Positions 34,106-45,569 of a stretch of 64,000 nucleotides of DNA are shown piece after piece (positions within the stretch are counted from its first letter, which is position 1; each line of letters opens with the position of its first letter). The DNA comes from Chamaecrista fasciculata (lineage: Eukaryota; Streptophyta; Magnoliopsida; Fabales; Fabaceae). The notes beneath the pieces were generated by a model, which was given only the letters and a program-made list of their open reading frames with translations, was not told the DNA's origin and ran no database searches. The stretch covers positions 114,572 through 178,571 of the forward strand of contig QANZ01042006.1 in the NCBI GenBank assembly GCA_003254925.1. Direction: 5' to 3'. The translations under genes and the position numbers were made by a program.

Positions 34106-34925
34106 CTTTCACAAGTTTGATATTTTTTTCCTCATCTTAATTTTTTGGCAATATTTTTTCTGTTCACAAGTATTTGAACTACTTTTTTCTATTTCAATAT
34201 CCTTATATCTTTTAATTGGTACGAATGAAATTCCAAAACAATATATCAGCAAAAAGTAAAAACTTCAAGCAAAAGTATTAAAACTTCTATATTTTTTTTA
34301 TCTCTTTTGGTCATAATCCATTGATAGTTTTACTGCTATTCAAATTTATCATGTTCAGAACATGATACAGATTACAATAGAACCACTCAGATCTGTCTAA
34401 TATAGTATGATTTGGAAATATTTCAAATTTTATTGACAAATACTTACTTCTTTTTCCTGCTTTCAATTACTGCCTTGCTATGAGCTATTTTGATGAAACA
34501 CACCATAGTCTGCAGTAAGTCTCCCATTTCTCTCAGATTTGAATAAAATTCGACTGAAACAGAGAGAACTTGATCAAATTGATATCATGAACTATATAAG
34601 AAATATCATCTACTACACAATTAGAGTTACTGTAATAAAGAGAAGCTACCACATTGGTTGAAAGTAAAATGCACTGAAAAAATTTACATCATAAATTAGA
34701 TACATGTTCAAACAATATACAATAAATGCTCAGAGACTAAAAAATGGATCCATTTCTTTACAAAAACATCCAATTTTCGAAATGTATATGAAATTCATCT
34801 AACGATCTTTACTAAAATATGTTCATATGTAGGTTGCGATTTTGCTCAAGAAACTAATCTACAAATCCGAGCAGACCAATGGGAGAAGTCGAATGCTTAA
34901 ATATGTTGATAAGATTCGTACTTAC
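34106..34925. other. Helitron 3' region without recognised genes
   Basis: AT-rich. The short block AGCAGTAAAACTA (34053) recurs inverted near 34330. I see no conserved frame. Confidence 0.4.
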
Positions 34926-35090
34926 CTTAAACGACAAATGAATGCGAGCAGATCTGCCTCCAGTGTTTCTTCTCCATAGCTCACATTTTTGTTCTGCCAT
35001 GAATTTGGGTTCAGTATTTCTTCTCCATAGCTCGCAACTAGGGTTTTGTTTTTCGCAGTGTTCAGCTCCAGATTCTGAAGATGAAGACAT
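34926..35090 (-). CDS. Candidate first exon of a captured gene (55 codons)
   Basis: On the minus strand an ATG at 35090 opens MSSSSESGAEHCEKQNP. The frame runs 55 codons to a perfect donor, AAG|GTAAGTACG, at 34926. It contains two copies of CELWRRNT. It is opposite in direction to all other Helitron genes and near the 3' end, where Helitrons often hold captured gene pieces. I do not recognise the protein and found no matching second exon, so coding status is uncertain. Confidence 0.35.
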
Positions 35091-35751
35091 AGCCGTTGAA
35101 TGATGAAGAAGGATTGGTCGTTTGTAGCTGACAGTAACCAATACCTTAGTGAAGCTTTTGAGTTATGGTTGAAATTACATTTTGCTCCGCATAATTTCTT
35201 TATTCTTATGTTTAAGTCCTTAAAATTGGTTTGTTTGTTTTTTACTTCATGTTTTGGTTATATTTGTTTGAGTCACCGCAGATATGTTATTTACAATGTG
35301 GTCCTTAACGGGTCTGCTAATGATTTTATTTTGTATTCCTTATTCTATTTTATTGAATTTTGATTCATCAAGTTTTGAAAATGCAAAAAAAAAAAGTCAT
35401 ATTCTACCTTTTTTTAATTTTACAAAAAAGAATATGAAATATTTCATCGATCTTATGACTAATATACTTTTTTAATACTAACATATTGTCAGCAAAAATA
35501 AACAAATTTTATATATTTAACAAGCAAAGTAACTCAAGTTATGATGTCATTTTGATGAAACAAAAGATTGTATGAGAATCAAAATTATTTATAACTATAA
35601 CAATTATGTAGTAATAAAAAATACAATGTCGCACCCTGATTTCTTTAGTATATAAAATAAATGTACAATATTAACCTTTGTTAATTACCTTTTAATTGCA
35701 AAATTTGTTAGTCTATATATAATATTATATATCGGATAAACTTAAGACTTA
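35091..35751. other. Helitron 3' flank
   Basis: AT-rich sequence with poly-A and poly-T runs leading to the terminal hairpin. No gene is seen. Confidence 0.4.
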
Positions 35752-35780
35752 CCAGTGGAATTCCACGGGGTTAAGACTAG
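35752..35780 (+). other. Helitron 3' terminus: hairpin plus CTAG
   Basis: The arms CC-A-GTGGAA and TTCCAC-G-GG pair with one mismatch (35752-35769). Eleven bases follow, ending CTAG, and the next host base is T. This is the standard Helitron termination signal with insertion between A and T. Confidence 0.85.
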
Positions 35781-36448
35781 TTATTTAATATGTAACAATA
35801 ATTTTTTTATATTGGTTTTTTTTTTATATTTCAGAATTGTATTTGTGCTCTTGATGGTACACATGTATTGCTTGGGCTCCTGCAACTAAGCAAACTGCTT
35901 TTCGTGGAAGAAAAACAGTGGTAACACAGAATGTGATGACTGCATGTGATTTTTTCTGGATGGGATGACACAACTAATGATTCAAGGGTGTTTTTAAATG
36001 CTTTAAAGCCGACAAACAATTTTTCTCGAGGAGGTAAAATTTATTATGATGTTTATGAGTGATCTTTTTTTTTAAATTACTTCTTATATTTATGATTGTT
36101 ATTTTTTGTTTCTACAAATCAATTTTATCTTGTTGATTCTGGTTATCCTAATATGTTTGGATATCGTTCCTTATCGTGGTCAAAGATATCATTTGTGAGA
36201 TTATTTTGGACAACGACGAGCACGAGGAAGATATGAACTTTTTAATTACAGACACTCTTCTTTGCAAAATATAATAAAAAGATGTTTTGGAGTATTGAAA
36301 GCACGTTTCCCAATTTTGAAGTTGATGCCAAATTATCTAGTGAGAAGAAAGACAAATTCCTGTAGCTTGTTGCATAATACATAATTTCATCAGGATGCAG
36401 AATAGTAGAGATAGAATTTTTGAAGAATATGCTAGAGAAGATATGATC

Positions 36449-37134
36449 ATGGTAATCAAGATCGAGATCTTGATAAGGTCCACCTGGTCAGATCGCACAT
36501 AGGATCGGAAATGACTAAGATCATAGTGAGATCGCGATTATTTGGGTAGGATTGTAAGATCCTGAAGATCTTGGTCAGATTTTGAATTTCATTCTTTTAC
36601 TTAGCATTTTGACATTTTGTTTAGAGAAAACATACTATTTGGTCCCTGAATTTACACTGAGTCAACTAATCACCTGAATAATCAAAATACACGATTTGAT
36701 CCCTGAAATATTTTAATCATCAACTATTTGGTCCCTAAATTTAAACTAATTTTATACTTTTTGGCCTCTGAATTTATACTAAATTTATATCATTTGGTCC
36801 CTGAATTTTAATTAACTTCATACTTTTTGGTCCTTGAATTTGTATTAAATTTATACTAATTGGTCCCTAAATTGTTACCTTTTAGTCCCTAAATTTGACT
36901 CAAGGACCAAATCATTGATAATTGGAATAATTCAAGGATTGATTAGTTGACACAGTGTAAATTCCGGGATCAAATAATAGGGATTTTTCTAATATTACTA
37001 AAAAATTAATGTTATTACATATATATTGTTTTTTTTAAAAAAACTAGGATCTTACGATCCACGATCCGATCTTTCGATTCGATCTAACCTGTGCCCCTTC
37101 CAATCCTTTGTAAGATTCCGATCTTGATTACCGT
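36449..37134. mobile_element. TIR element (hAT-like) within the Harbinger fragment
   Basis: The ends CATGGTAATCAAGATC and CTTGATTACCGTG are imperfect inverted repeats. The flanks GATATGAT and GACATGAT give an 8-bp duplication with one mismatch. The interior repeats GATCGnGATCTTnnnAAGATC motifs, like the much larger element at 42321-59699. A second element is nested at about 36620-36993. Confidence 0.65.
36620..36993. mobile_element. Nested foldback element with GGTCCCTGAATTT modules
   Basis: Inverted ends include CTATTTGGTCCCTGAATTTA at the left and the diverged complement ending near AATAATAGGGATTTTTC at the right. Several further GGTCCCTGAAT modules lie inside. The exact ends and target duplication are not certain. 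Confidence 0.5.
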
Positions 37135-37261
37135 GGACATGATAAGACAAGAAGAACAAGGTTTGAGAGCACAACAAGGATTCTATGATGCAACACAAAT
37201 GGCTCAAATTAGAGAAGATATTTGTAACGAAATATGAGAGAATTATCAAAGAGCTCGTCGA

Positions 37262-37567
37262 TAATAATAATGTTTAAGAGAGGATTGGATTTTAACTTTT
37301 TCTACTTTTGTTTTGTTATCAACATTTCATTACATATTTATATGATTTAATTCTATTTTTGTTTACCTACAATGTGATTATATCTTGTTTAATGTACAAG
37401 TGACAAAATTCAAGTAGTGAAAACAAAAACATGAAAGTAATAACCAATCACATATTCATAATTTTTGTTATTTCAAAAATTTGAAACCAAACACGTTTTC
37501 TTAAACTTTATTTCCAAAACTATATTTTCACAATGAAAACCCAATGTATTTTCAAAATGTTGAAAAT
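37262..37567. other. AT-rich intergenic sequence
   Basis: No gene or clear repeat end is seen. Confidence 0.35.
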
Positions 37568-38017
37568 GTTAGTCAGAATGCACAAGGAAAATATACCAAG
37601 AGGGGGGTGAATTGGTATTTCAAAACTTTTTCTAAGTTAAAAACAAGTTTTAACACAGTTCCTTAAAACAGTTACTAAAAACAATCCCTCTAATATAAAT
37701 TCCTTAGACAGTTCCTTTAAACAGTTTCTTTCAGAACAAGGCTTCTTAGCAATAACAAATATGCTTAAGATCACAGATACTCAGATAAAACAAACACTTA
37801 AGCAAGACAGATATATATGTATATATATAAACAGATTGCTAATGAAAGAAAACTAATCCTTAACTCAAAAGGTAAATGTGGAATATAAAGGAGAAAGGAT
37901 GAGGAACAAGACATAGCAGATTTATTCTGGTTCAGAGTAAGATACTAGTCCCATAAGGAACTTTCTGGTTCAGATTTATATATATATATATTTATTTATT
38001 TTTATTATTATTTTGTA
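37568..38017 (+). repeat. Probable copia LTR fragment
   Basis: Starts TGTTAGTCAGAATGCACAAG and soon contains AAGAGGGGGGTGAATTGG, an arrangement I associate with copia-type LTR starts in many plants. It runs into a (TA)n and TTTATTT stretch near 37975-38010, where the next repeat begins. The other end and any coding region are missing. Confidence 0.4.
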
Positions 38018-39784
38018 GATGTAAATGACTTGAGATCAAGAAAATAATAAAAGTCCAAAATAGATATTTTATTTAAGAGAATTCAAATGTAAATTGTTGC
38101 AAATAATAAAAGACAGAAAATTAAAGACAGAATGAACCATAAATGACAGAATTAGAAAAGACATAATTGAAAAATGCAAAACAAATAAACTAATCCTAGA
38201 AAGCAAATAAATTAATGCATAAACTAATCTTAGACTATTCCCTATCGTGTTCTAGATATTGCAGATAGGATAAATTTTAAGCTTCTTCAATCGATCTTGA
38301 AGATGATTGATTTTGGCTTCGATTTCTTTTAGCTTTTAGTCGAGGCCTTTCTCATCAAGGAGTGAGGACGTATCCTTGGTTTTGGGGGAATGACGATTAG
38401 TGCTTGCTTCAGGTTCGAGGTAACCATGAGGGATGTATTTCTCAGGATCAGCCTCAGAATCGTCATCCAAGATAGGAACATAGAATATGTGTTTTGGAGT
38501 GTCAGTGTTTGCTGAGCGTTGATGATTATTCGGAGGACGATGTTCCAGAGTGCTTTTGACTTGGGCCATATCTATAGATCAATAACTATAATTAATATTA
38601 TAATTATCGGGAATCTGGAAAACTCTACGAAAAACAACCTACACACTACAAACTCATCTCAAATTACCTAAAAACTCGATCGATCAACCAAAATTATAAT
38701 TTGGGGCTGTGCCGTCAGGTTGCGCCGCCGTCTCAGTAGTCGTCGCAAAATATTTTTGCGACTTTTTCAAAAATTTCGACAGCAAGGCCTCAAATTAACC
38801 TTTTGTTGACAGAAAGAAGTCCAAAAGTCGATTTTGAGAAAAGATCCTATCCTAAAAGTTCCTAGCGAATTCACGAAAAATCGGAGAGACTTAACTTGGA
38901 TTTGAAAGGATACTTGAAAAGAGAAGGATTTGAGCTCTCAAGAAAGTGTTCTAGGAGCTTTGGAAATTTGAGAAGTGAGTATGAGAGTTGTGAGAAGCCT
39001 AGAAGGTTGAGGGGGTATTTATAGGGTGAAAATCTAAGATATTTTACTCTGTACGTCAAATCTTCATGATTTAAAATCTAAATTTAAATCAGATTTGATA
39101 GAGTTTAATCGTGATTAAACTCCTCAAATATTTTGACGTTGGGCCGCCAGGTGCGCCGCCGGCGCAAAAACAAAAATTAAAAATTTTTATTTTTGTCGCT
39201 TGGCTGCCAAACTCTAACTAAAAATTTAAAGACTAAAAATATGAATACTAAGAATGAAAATGCTAGAATTTGTCTAATACAAATTCTAGGGTCCTAAACT
39301 ACGAATTAGGGTTTGGGATAACCCTCTTCTTCCCCCACACTTATGCGGAAACCATGTAAGTGGGAAAAAGGCATCGCGGAACATCTTCAGGGTGGCCTGA
39401 AGGTTTCATGGCGGATTTTCACGAGGTATCCACTTATCCTTCACTTTGCAGAGATCCTTTGTCCACATCGGTTGCCATCCTCGTCATTGAAGAGTGTGGC
39501 TCGGATAGGGTTTCGCACCACCTTCCTATTTTTAAGGTTTTTAAGTTTCATGCGTGGTCGATACCTAGTTTTCTTATTTATCCTAAACCTACGGGTCTTA
39601 TGAAATTTGGTCCTATAATAATGGTCTCGCATGATAAGATGATAAAGTGCATGCTTGTCTGCGAGCATACCTTTTTTCGTGATCCCTGCATCGTCAACAA
39701 ATGATCCAATGGGCTTATCCATATCCTCGATTGTTGTTCCTCTTTGCTTTGGATCGAGCACCTTGTCTATGCCTATGAAGTCCA
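38018..39784 (-). mobile_element. Gypsy-like LTR/leader fragment, copy 1
   Basis: On the minus strand, in order: a short frame (39803-39441), a polypurine-like tract AAGTGTGGGGGAAG (complement of about 39332-39345), an LTR-like region with a TATA box (TATAAATACC, complement of about 39013-39022), a leader, and a 77-codon ORF starting MAQVKS at 38569. AAGTGTGGGGGA before an LTR is typical of the Athila/Tat gypsy groups. No pol domains are present. The right end is cut by the LTR starting at 39785. A second copy with the same junction lies at 45570-47329. Confidence 0.5.
38336..38569 (-). CDS. 77-codon ORF downstream of the gypsy-like LTR
   Basis: Starts MAQVKSTLEHRPP and is followed by an acidic stretch DDDSEADPEKYIPHG. 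It follows the LTR-like leader, where gag would begin, and could be a gag remnant. It is conserved as an open frame with few changes at 45894-46127. No domain is recognised. Confidence 0.35.
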   Translation of the reverse strand: MAQVKSTLEHRPPNNHQRSANTDTPKHIFYVPILDDDSEADPEKYIPHGYLEPEASTNRHSPKTKDTSSLLDEKGLD

Positions 39785-41994
39785 TGATGGAGATTGTGCC
39801 CAAGGGCCAATCATTTTATATGTATGAACATATTGTTTGACTGATTTATGAATGATAAATTATGTCGTTATCATATTATTAGAATGTTTACTATAATAAC
39901 AATCCTTGATTAATTATGTGATAATTATTCTAAACTGTCCCTGGTCGATTATTCACGTGGGAACGTGAATGAAATAAGACCAGCATGACTTCGGTGTATA
40001 GAGATACACGCATGTGATGCATCTCGAGAGTCATGGTGCAATTATGTAATGGGTTACAAGTTACTGGACCGACCCGGAGAGTCCTGCATGGGTTTAGTCA
40101 TGAGCTAGTCTCTCCTGTACACCTGTCACGATGCCCTTAGACCTGAGGTCTTCATTATTCCGACGTTGTAGATGCTGAACTTTGGCCTAGTCCAACGTTG
40201 CCCGTAACAGGGTAGCCATACTGGCTAGGTACGGGTTTAGTTGTTTGCCGTGCTGAGGAATGTGGTTGACCAAGAAGGAATTTTGTCCCTCATTAAGATG
40301 AGAGATATTTGACTGGGCCCCTCGATGAGTTTGTCGAAGGAATGTGTGGCCACACAAGGTAATGGGACTAACTCAAGGAATCGAGAAAGTTATGGTTTGG
40401 ATTACAAGGATGATTTTCCCATGCCTTATCCATGACCAAAATATCGTGTGGCAAAAGGGATTGTGACAAGGTGGTACTGAGGTTAAGTCGTTAATATTAA
40501 AATGATAACTCGCGTGTTTTGGGTAGTCGTGATGACTTGCTAGAGTCCGCTCTCGACTTGTGAGTCATAGAGATGGCTTGCTGCCAATTTCACGTGAGGC
40601 CTGCTGGGTCACACATGAGCAGGATCAAGATACTGTAATGGGACACGAATTAGGGTTTAATTCGTGAGTCACTTTAGTGGCACAGTTTAAGACATAGTTG
40701 AATGTCTTAGGACATGAAGTCTTGTCTTAAATAAAATCTACGTTTGAGATATTTAAATTTGTTAGACAAAGTTTAAATATATTAATTGTTAAATAGTTAA
40801 TTTGATTAATCTATTTACAATTGAGTTGTTATTTAAAATATTAGGGAATAATGAATTGGCAAAGTCTCCTAAAAGTTAGGGGATTATTGATTTATTAAAT
40901 TCTCTAATATTGAAAGAAAACAAGATGAGGGTGGCGCCTCACTCTTGAATTAATTAATGAAATATGATTTTGTTAATTTGAATTCAAGATTTAAATTTGA
41001 ATTCAATAATTGAATTTGAATTCAAGATTCAAATTTGAATTAAGATATTAGGGTAATATTTTAATTCAATTTGTTAAGGATATTAATAAGTTGGTTATAA
41101 CTTCCTAAGAGTTAGGATTGTTTTCTTATTTATTAAATTCCTATAAGATAATAGGGAGGGTGGCGCATTCTTGGATATCCATGTGCAAGATTTGATCTTG
41201 CATTTTGAATTTCAAGAATGCACTTTGAATTTTAAATCAAGATATTAATGTAATATTTTAATTAAGAATTCAAATCCTCTTGACTCACTCTAACCAATGG
41301 GAAGTGTGCTTTCAAGATTTGGATTTCAAGATATGATCTTGAAATTTAAATTGAGATTGCCTTTTAATCTTGAATTATAATATTAATGTAATTTTATAAT
41401 CAAGATTTAGGGATACCCTAATTTGATTAGTAATTCCCTATTTTCAAGAGTTAGACTCTATAAATACCACCCCAAAAGTCGCGTAAATTGATTTTGGAAG
41501 AGAGAGGGAGAATAGTTCGACCTAGCTCTAAAAGGTTCGACCTAACCCTAAGAGTTAGGGCAAGAGTCGACTTGGGTGAGAGAAAAGAGAAGAAAAGTCG
41601 CACAACCCTAGAGGAAGTGAGAGAAGCGAAAAACCCTAGAGTTGTGTGGCCAAGAATTTGATTCTTGGTAATGCGCCACTTTGTTCTTGGAGGTTTCAAG
41701 AAGAGTTCTTGAAATTCCAAGATTGTAGATCGGTTCCCGTAATCTCTTGGAGAAGAGATTGAAGGCTAGCACCTGAGTATCTGCCAAACTGTTCATGTGG
41801 ATCACCGGCAGAGGAAGGACACGAGTCTGTGGACTTCTCGGAAATTGCAATCACTCAGCATTCGTGATTTAGGTAAACATCTCATCTCACTGGTATAAAC
41901 ACAAGTAGTGGATCCTATGGAGGAGATTATGAGGTTTTGTAAAAAAAATTAATTTTACCTTTTTTCCGCTGCGCTTGCTCTCTAATCTCCAACA
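39785..41994 (+). mobile_element. LTR of the 2.2-kb copia family, copy 2
   Basis: Begins TGATGGAGATTGTGCCC and ends AATCTCCAACA, homologous throughout to 17369-19593. The flanks (GTCCA at left, TTCCC at right) do not form a target duplication, and no primer site follows. This is a recombined or rearranged LTR, not a clean solo insertion. Confidence 0.85.
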
Positions 41995-42320
41995 TTCCCT
42001 TGTTTGGTTAGCAATATCTCTTTCAAAATATCTCAACTTGAGGTATTTAAAATTTATTAAGGATATTTTGAGATTTTATTTTGGAGGATGAACTACTTCT
42101 TAAACAATGAGAAGGTATATAGGGGCCTAACCTTTCCCTCCCCTCCTTTCTCTTCTCCTTCAATCTCTCTTCCTCCCTTCCCCTTCAAATTGCCAAACAA
42201 ACCCAAAGAGTGAGGAAAATGAGGATTAAAAATTAGCCCCTTATTATCTTCTTCTCCAATTTTAAGATTGGGAAAATATCTCAATCTTCTCCCCTCCCTC
42301 ACATTCTTTTCCTTAATAGC
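41995..42320. repeat. Flank of the large hAT element, repeat-like
   Basis: CT-rich and GA-rich stretches with TTGTTTGG at the left. A related purine-rich sequence with CCAAACA lies to the right of the hAT element (59708-60550). This may be an older element that the hAT entered. Confidence 0.4.
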
Positions 42321-42489
42321 CAAGGTTATTAAGATTGAGATCTTAGATCGTATAAGATCGAGATCTTAATAGTGTCTATCTTGTCAGATCGTATGAAAGA
42401 TCGTATTTGGTTAAGATCGGACTAGGATCACGATTTTCTAGTTAATATCGTAGTATTGTAAGATCCTACGATTCAAGAAATTCTTTTTT

Positions 42490-43044
42490 GGGTAAATTAC
42501 ACTTTGGTACCCTGTGGTTTGGTCATATTTCACTTTCATACCATGTGGTATTCTCCGTTAACACTTTGGTACCCTGAGCTTTAATTCCATTAGAAAATTA
42601 ACGGAAATTGGAATTTTTGTAGTTATTTTGTAATTTTAACCATAACAAATTTTTCAAAAATTACATATTGACCCCGAATATTTTTAGAAAATTACAAACA
42701 GTTCCCTGGATACATATTATCTAGGGACTAAAATGAAAATTATAAAAAAAAATTAGACTATTTTGTAATTCTATCTCCTGTCCTATATTTTTCAAAAATT
42801 ATGTTTTGACCCAAAAAAGTTTATAGTTTTCATTTTAGTCCCTAAAAAATATGTATCCAGGGACATGTTTGTAATTTTTTGAAATTATTGGAGGTCAATA
42901 TTTAATTTTTACAAAATATGTTATCGTTAAAATTACAAAATAGCTCCTAAAATTATAATTTCAGTTAATTTTCTAACGGAATTAAAGCTCAAGGTACCAA
43001 AGTGAAATATGACCAACCCACAGGGTACCAAAGTGTAATTTACC
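42490..43044. mobile_element. Mutator-like foldback element of the GGTACC family, copy 2
   Basis: The ends GGGTAAATTACACTTTGG and its complement match element 2172-2570. The whole body folds back on itself. The target duplication is not clear here. It lies inside the hAT element. Confidence 0.75.
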
Positions 43045-43304
43045 TACCCTTCTTCTCTTTTTAAATTTTGGCCAAATATGCAGCGTTTCAGACTACTATT
43101 TTTGATAAATTGACAAACTTATGATTGTTGACTGTTGATTTTGAAAAAAAAAAAAAAGAAAAATAATGGATCATATCATTGAAACTTGAATTATGCAGCA
43201 AATGTTCGTCTCTTATTATGATGTGTGATGACAGAAACATTTTTTTATATAAAAAATTTGTTAGGATCTTGATCAGCCCAAAAGTGAACAAGTTATTTGG
43301 CCTT

Positions 43305-44770
43305 TGACCGGACACCCGTCGTAAGGTGTCCAGTTGCGTGCAATATGCAAATCAAGTTTAATTTATACTCGAGCCTCGCAAGTATAAACTATATTTATTA
43401 AAATATAGTATAGATGCGTACCCAAGGTCGAACTCTCGCGAAACTCAATGTGATGAGGCTAAGAGAATTGTGACAAAGGTTATAACTTCTATTCTTGAGG
43501 GTTGTCACGATTTAATAAGATTTTTAAGAGTCAAAACAATACTTGAGAGAAAACCCTAGAGATGGACTATCATAGTTCGTTCATCATAAAGGTCAGATAA
43601 TGAATATGCGTTTACTTTTCTATGTTAGAACATGTATTTAAACTATAAACACAATCAATCAAACAATAGAGAGGATACAAGATTAGGATAGGTAACTCAT
43701 CCATGACTGGATTCATGAGCTATTTGCCAAAGCTCTTCGGGACAATCTATATTATTGTCACATCGGAACAATAAACAAATTCGTATATCAATAGCAATCC
43801 TAATTATGCAAACAAGACATTGTAAACCACTCTTTAGAAAACCCTAAAGAGCTACTTCATTAATCGTGAGAGAGACAAACTCCGGGAATGTCAAGGTCTC
43901 ATTACTTTAACGAAATATGATCTACGACTTATACATAACAAACTTTAACAATTACACTTGAAAGAGTTAGTCATACCTCATAAATGCAACATCAACATCT
44001 GGAATTTATAACGAAAACATGATGAACTCAGGTCACATCCTAGAGGCATTCCTCAAGTATCTACCTAATTAGTTACTCATGCTCTAAGATGAGAACTATT
44101 CTAAACTAAGAGAGAATTGGAGCAAGTTAGTCGAAGTCAGTGCTTTGAGCGTGGAATGACGACCTCTATTTATAGTGTTGAGTAGTGTGCTTGATCCGCA
44201 AGTCAAGGGAAGATTTTCGCCTCTGGGCCGTGGGCTGCGCTGGCGGCCCAATACGAAGGCGCAGCGAAATATCTGCGATATTTCGATTATATTTTCGTAT
44301 CTTGAATTGTAGTCGTGCAAAACATACTCTACTGCTTCGGAATATTCTGAGCCGCGAGATTTCCCTTTTTGAGTCATTGGCTCAGAGTGACAGTGCAGAC
44401 TCAAACTCCTCTGAAGCTTATTTGCTGACGTCATATTCTGGAATATTCCTACACCGTGTGAATCACTGAATCTGCGCCGACGGCCCACGTAGTGGCGCAA
44501 GGATTTCTTGTGCTCAACGTGATCTTCTGGAATATTCTGATATTTCCCTTTTGGTTTGGCCCTGTTTGGATATCTGAAATACTAAATAAACCATTAAGTA
44601 GCACCTATTTATAAAGTATAATAAATAATGCTAATTAACTCTTTTTATTCACGTTATTCCACCATACCTTAGTGTTGCCCTTAGCATATTAATTGGTCTA
44701 ATTCCAATATATTATTATTATAATCATACCAAAAGAAGGCCAAATAACTTGTTCACTTTTGGGCTGATCA
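43305..44770 (-). repeat. Tat/Ogre-like LTR, minus orientation
   Basis: On the minus strand it begins TGATCAGCCC directly after AAGTGTGGGGGATT and ends GTGTCCGGTCA, 1466 bp. It is homologous to 50247-50349 plus 58263-59580. A TATA box lies near the complement of 44166-44175. It behaves as the 3' LTR of a minus-strand copy whose body is lost or in the gap. Confidence 0.75.
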
Positions 44771-45071
44771 AATCCCCCACACTTAAGACTTTGCACTCCT
44801 GAGCAAAGGTACGAAGTAGAAGAAGAAAGAATATGCCAAAGAATCAAGGAACTTTCCCAAGTTCATGATTCAAGGCCAGCACATAGTCACAAACTATAGT
44901 TATAGAATTCACCAAGCAAGTAACTAAGTAAAGTAGTGTAATCTAATTTTCATAAGACCAATTCCATAAGTGTATCATTCTCCTCACTAATTGGGTATTA
45001 TTTCTCTCTAGTCATGTCTTAGACTAAGTTCCTACCATAAGCTTGTAGAAATTCTCAAAGTCTCCACTTTA
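44771..45071 (-). repeat. Internal 3' sequence of the Tat-like element, minus copy
   Basis: Contains the polypurine tract and about 300 bp matching the plus-strand segment 49940-50246 in inverted orientation. It is cut off by the gap. Confidence 0.7.
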
Positions 45072-45569
45072 NNNNNNNNNNNNNNNNNNNNNNNNNNNNN
45101 NNNNNNNNNNNNNNNNNNNNNNNNNNNNNNNNNNNNNNNNNNNNNNNNNNNNNNNNNNNNNNNNNNNNNNNNNNNNNNNNNNNNNNNNNNNNNNNNNNNN
45201 NNNNNNNNNNNNNNNNNNNNNNNNNNNNNNNNNNNNNNNNNNNNNNNNNNNNNNNNNNNNNNNNNNNNNNNNNNNNNNNNNNNNNNNNNNNNNNNNNNNN
45301 NNNNNNNNNNNNNNNNNNNNNNNNNNNNNNNNNNNNNNNNNNNNNNNNNNNNNNNNNNNNNNNNNNNNNNNNNNNNNNNNNNNNNNNNNNNNNNNNNNNN
45401 NNNNNNNNNNNNNNNNNNNNNNNNNNNNNNNNNNNNNNNNNNNNNNNNNNNNNNNNNNNNNNNNNNNNNNNNNNNNNNNNNNNNNNNNNNNNNNNNNNNN
45501 NNNNNNNNNNNNNNNNNNNNNNNNNNNNNNNNNNNNNNNNNNNNNNNNNNNNNNNNNNNNNNNNNNNNN
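45072..45569. other. Assembly gap (498 N)
   Basis: Undetermined bases. The open frames spanning it are artefacts. Confidence 1.

Larger units (their letters stand above)
11046..35780 (+). mobile_element. Helitron encoding RPA1-like proteins and Rep-helicase
   Basis: The 3' end is a 9-bp-arm hairpin around GTGGAATTCCAC (35752-35769, one mismatch), followed 11 bases later by CTAG (35777-35780) and then T. The 5' end begins TC within A|TCTATATCTATATATC. TC also occurs at 11052 and 11060, so the start is uncertain by about 15 bp. Inside, all on the plus strand, are a CCAAT/TATA promoter block, a small spliced ORF, one partial and three full-length RPA1-like genes, and a Rep-helicase gene. Helitrons transpose by a rolling-circle-like mechanism, and plant members are known to encode RPA-like proteins. 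Later insertions (solo LTR 17369-19593, MITE 24975-25313) inflate it by about 2.6 kb. All but one of its large genes are broken. Confidence 0.85.
35835..37261 (+). pseudogene. PIF/Harbinger DDE transposase fragment, degraded
   Basis: After an AG acceptor the frame reads ALDGTHV, then RGRKTVVTQNVMTACDF and NDSRVFLNAL. After an intron-like gap it reads LVDSGYPN and, in a shifted frame, FGQRRARGRYELFNYRHSSL, RCFGVLKARFPILKLMPNY. The tail QEEQGLRAQQGFYDATQMAQ lies at 37141-37200, beyond an inserted TIR element (36449-37134). These are conserved blocks of plant Harbinger transposases (DDE_Tnp_4 fold). The residue before RCFG, normally the third catalytic acidic residue (IER), reads Lys. Frameshifts and the insertion make it non-functional. 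The N-terminal half is not visible on either side of the Helitron. Confidence 0.8.

Noticed and set aside
35281-35475. Short open frame upstream of the Helitron end
   Set aside because: AT-rich, without conserved residues, and it overlaps another frame.
44096-44500. 134-codon minus-strand frame within the Tat-like LTR
   Set aside because: It lies in an LTR, overlaps a frame on the other strand, and is not kept open in the second LTR copy.
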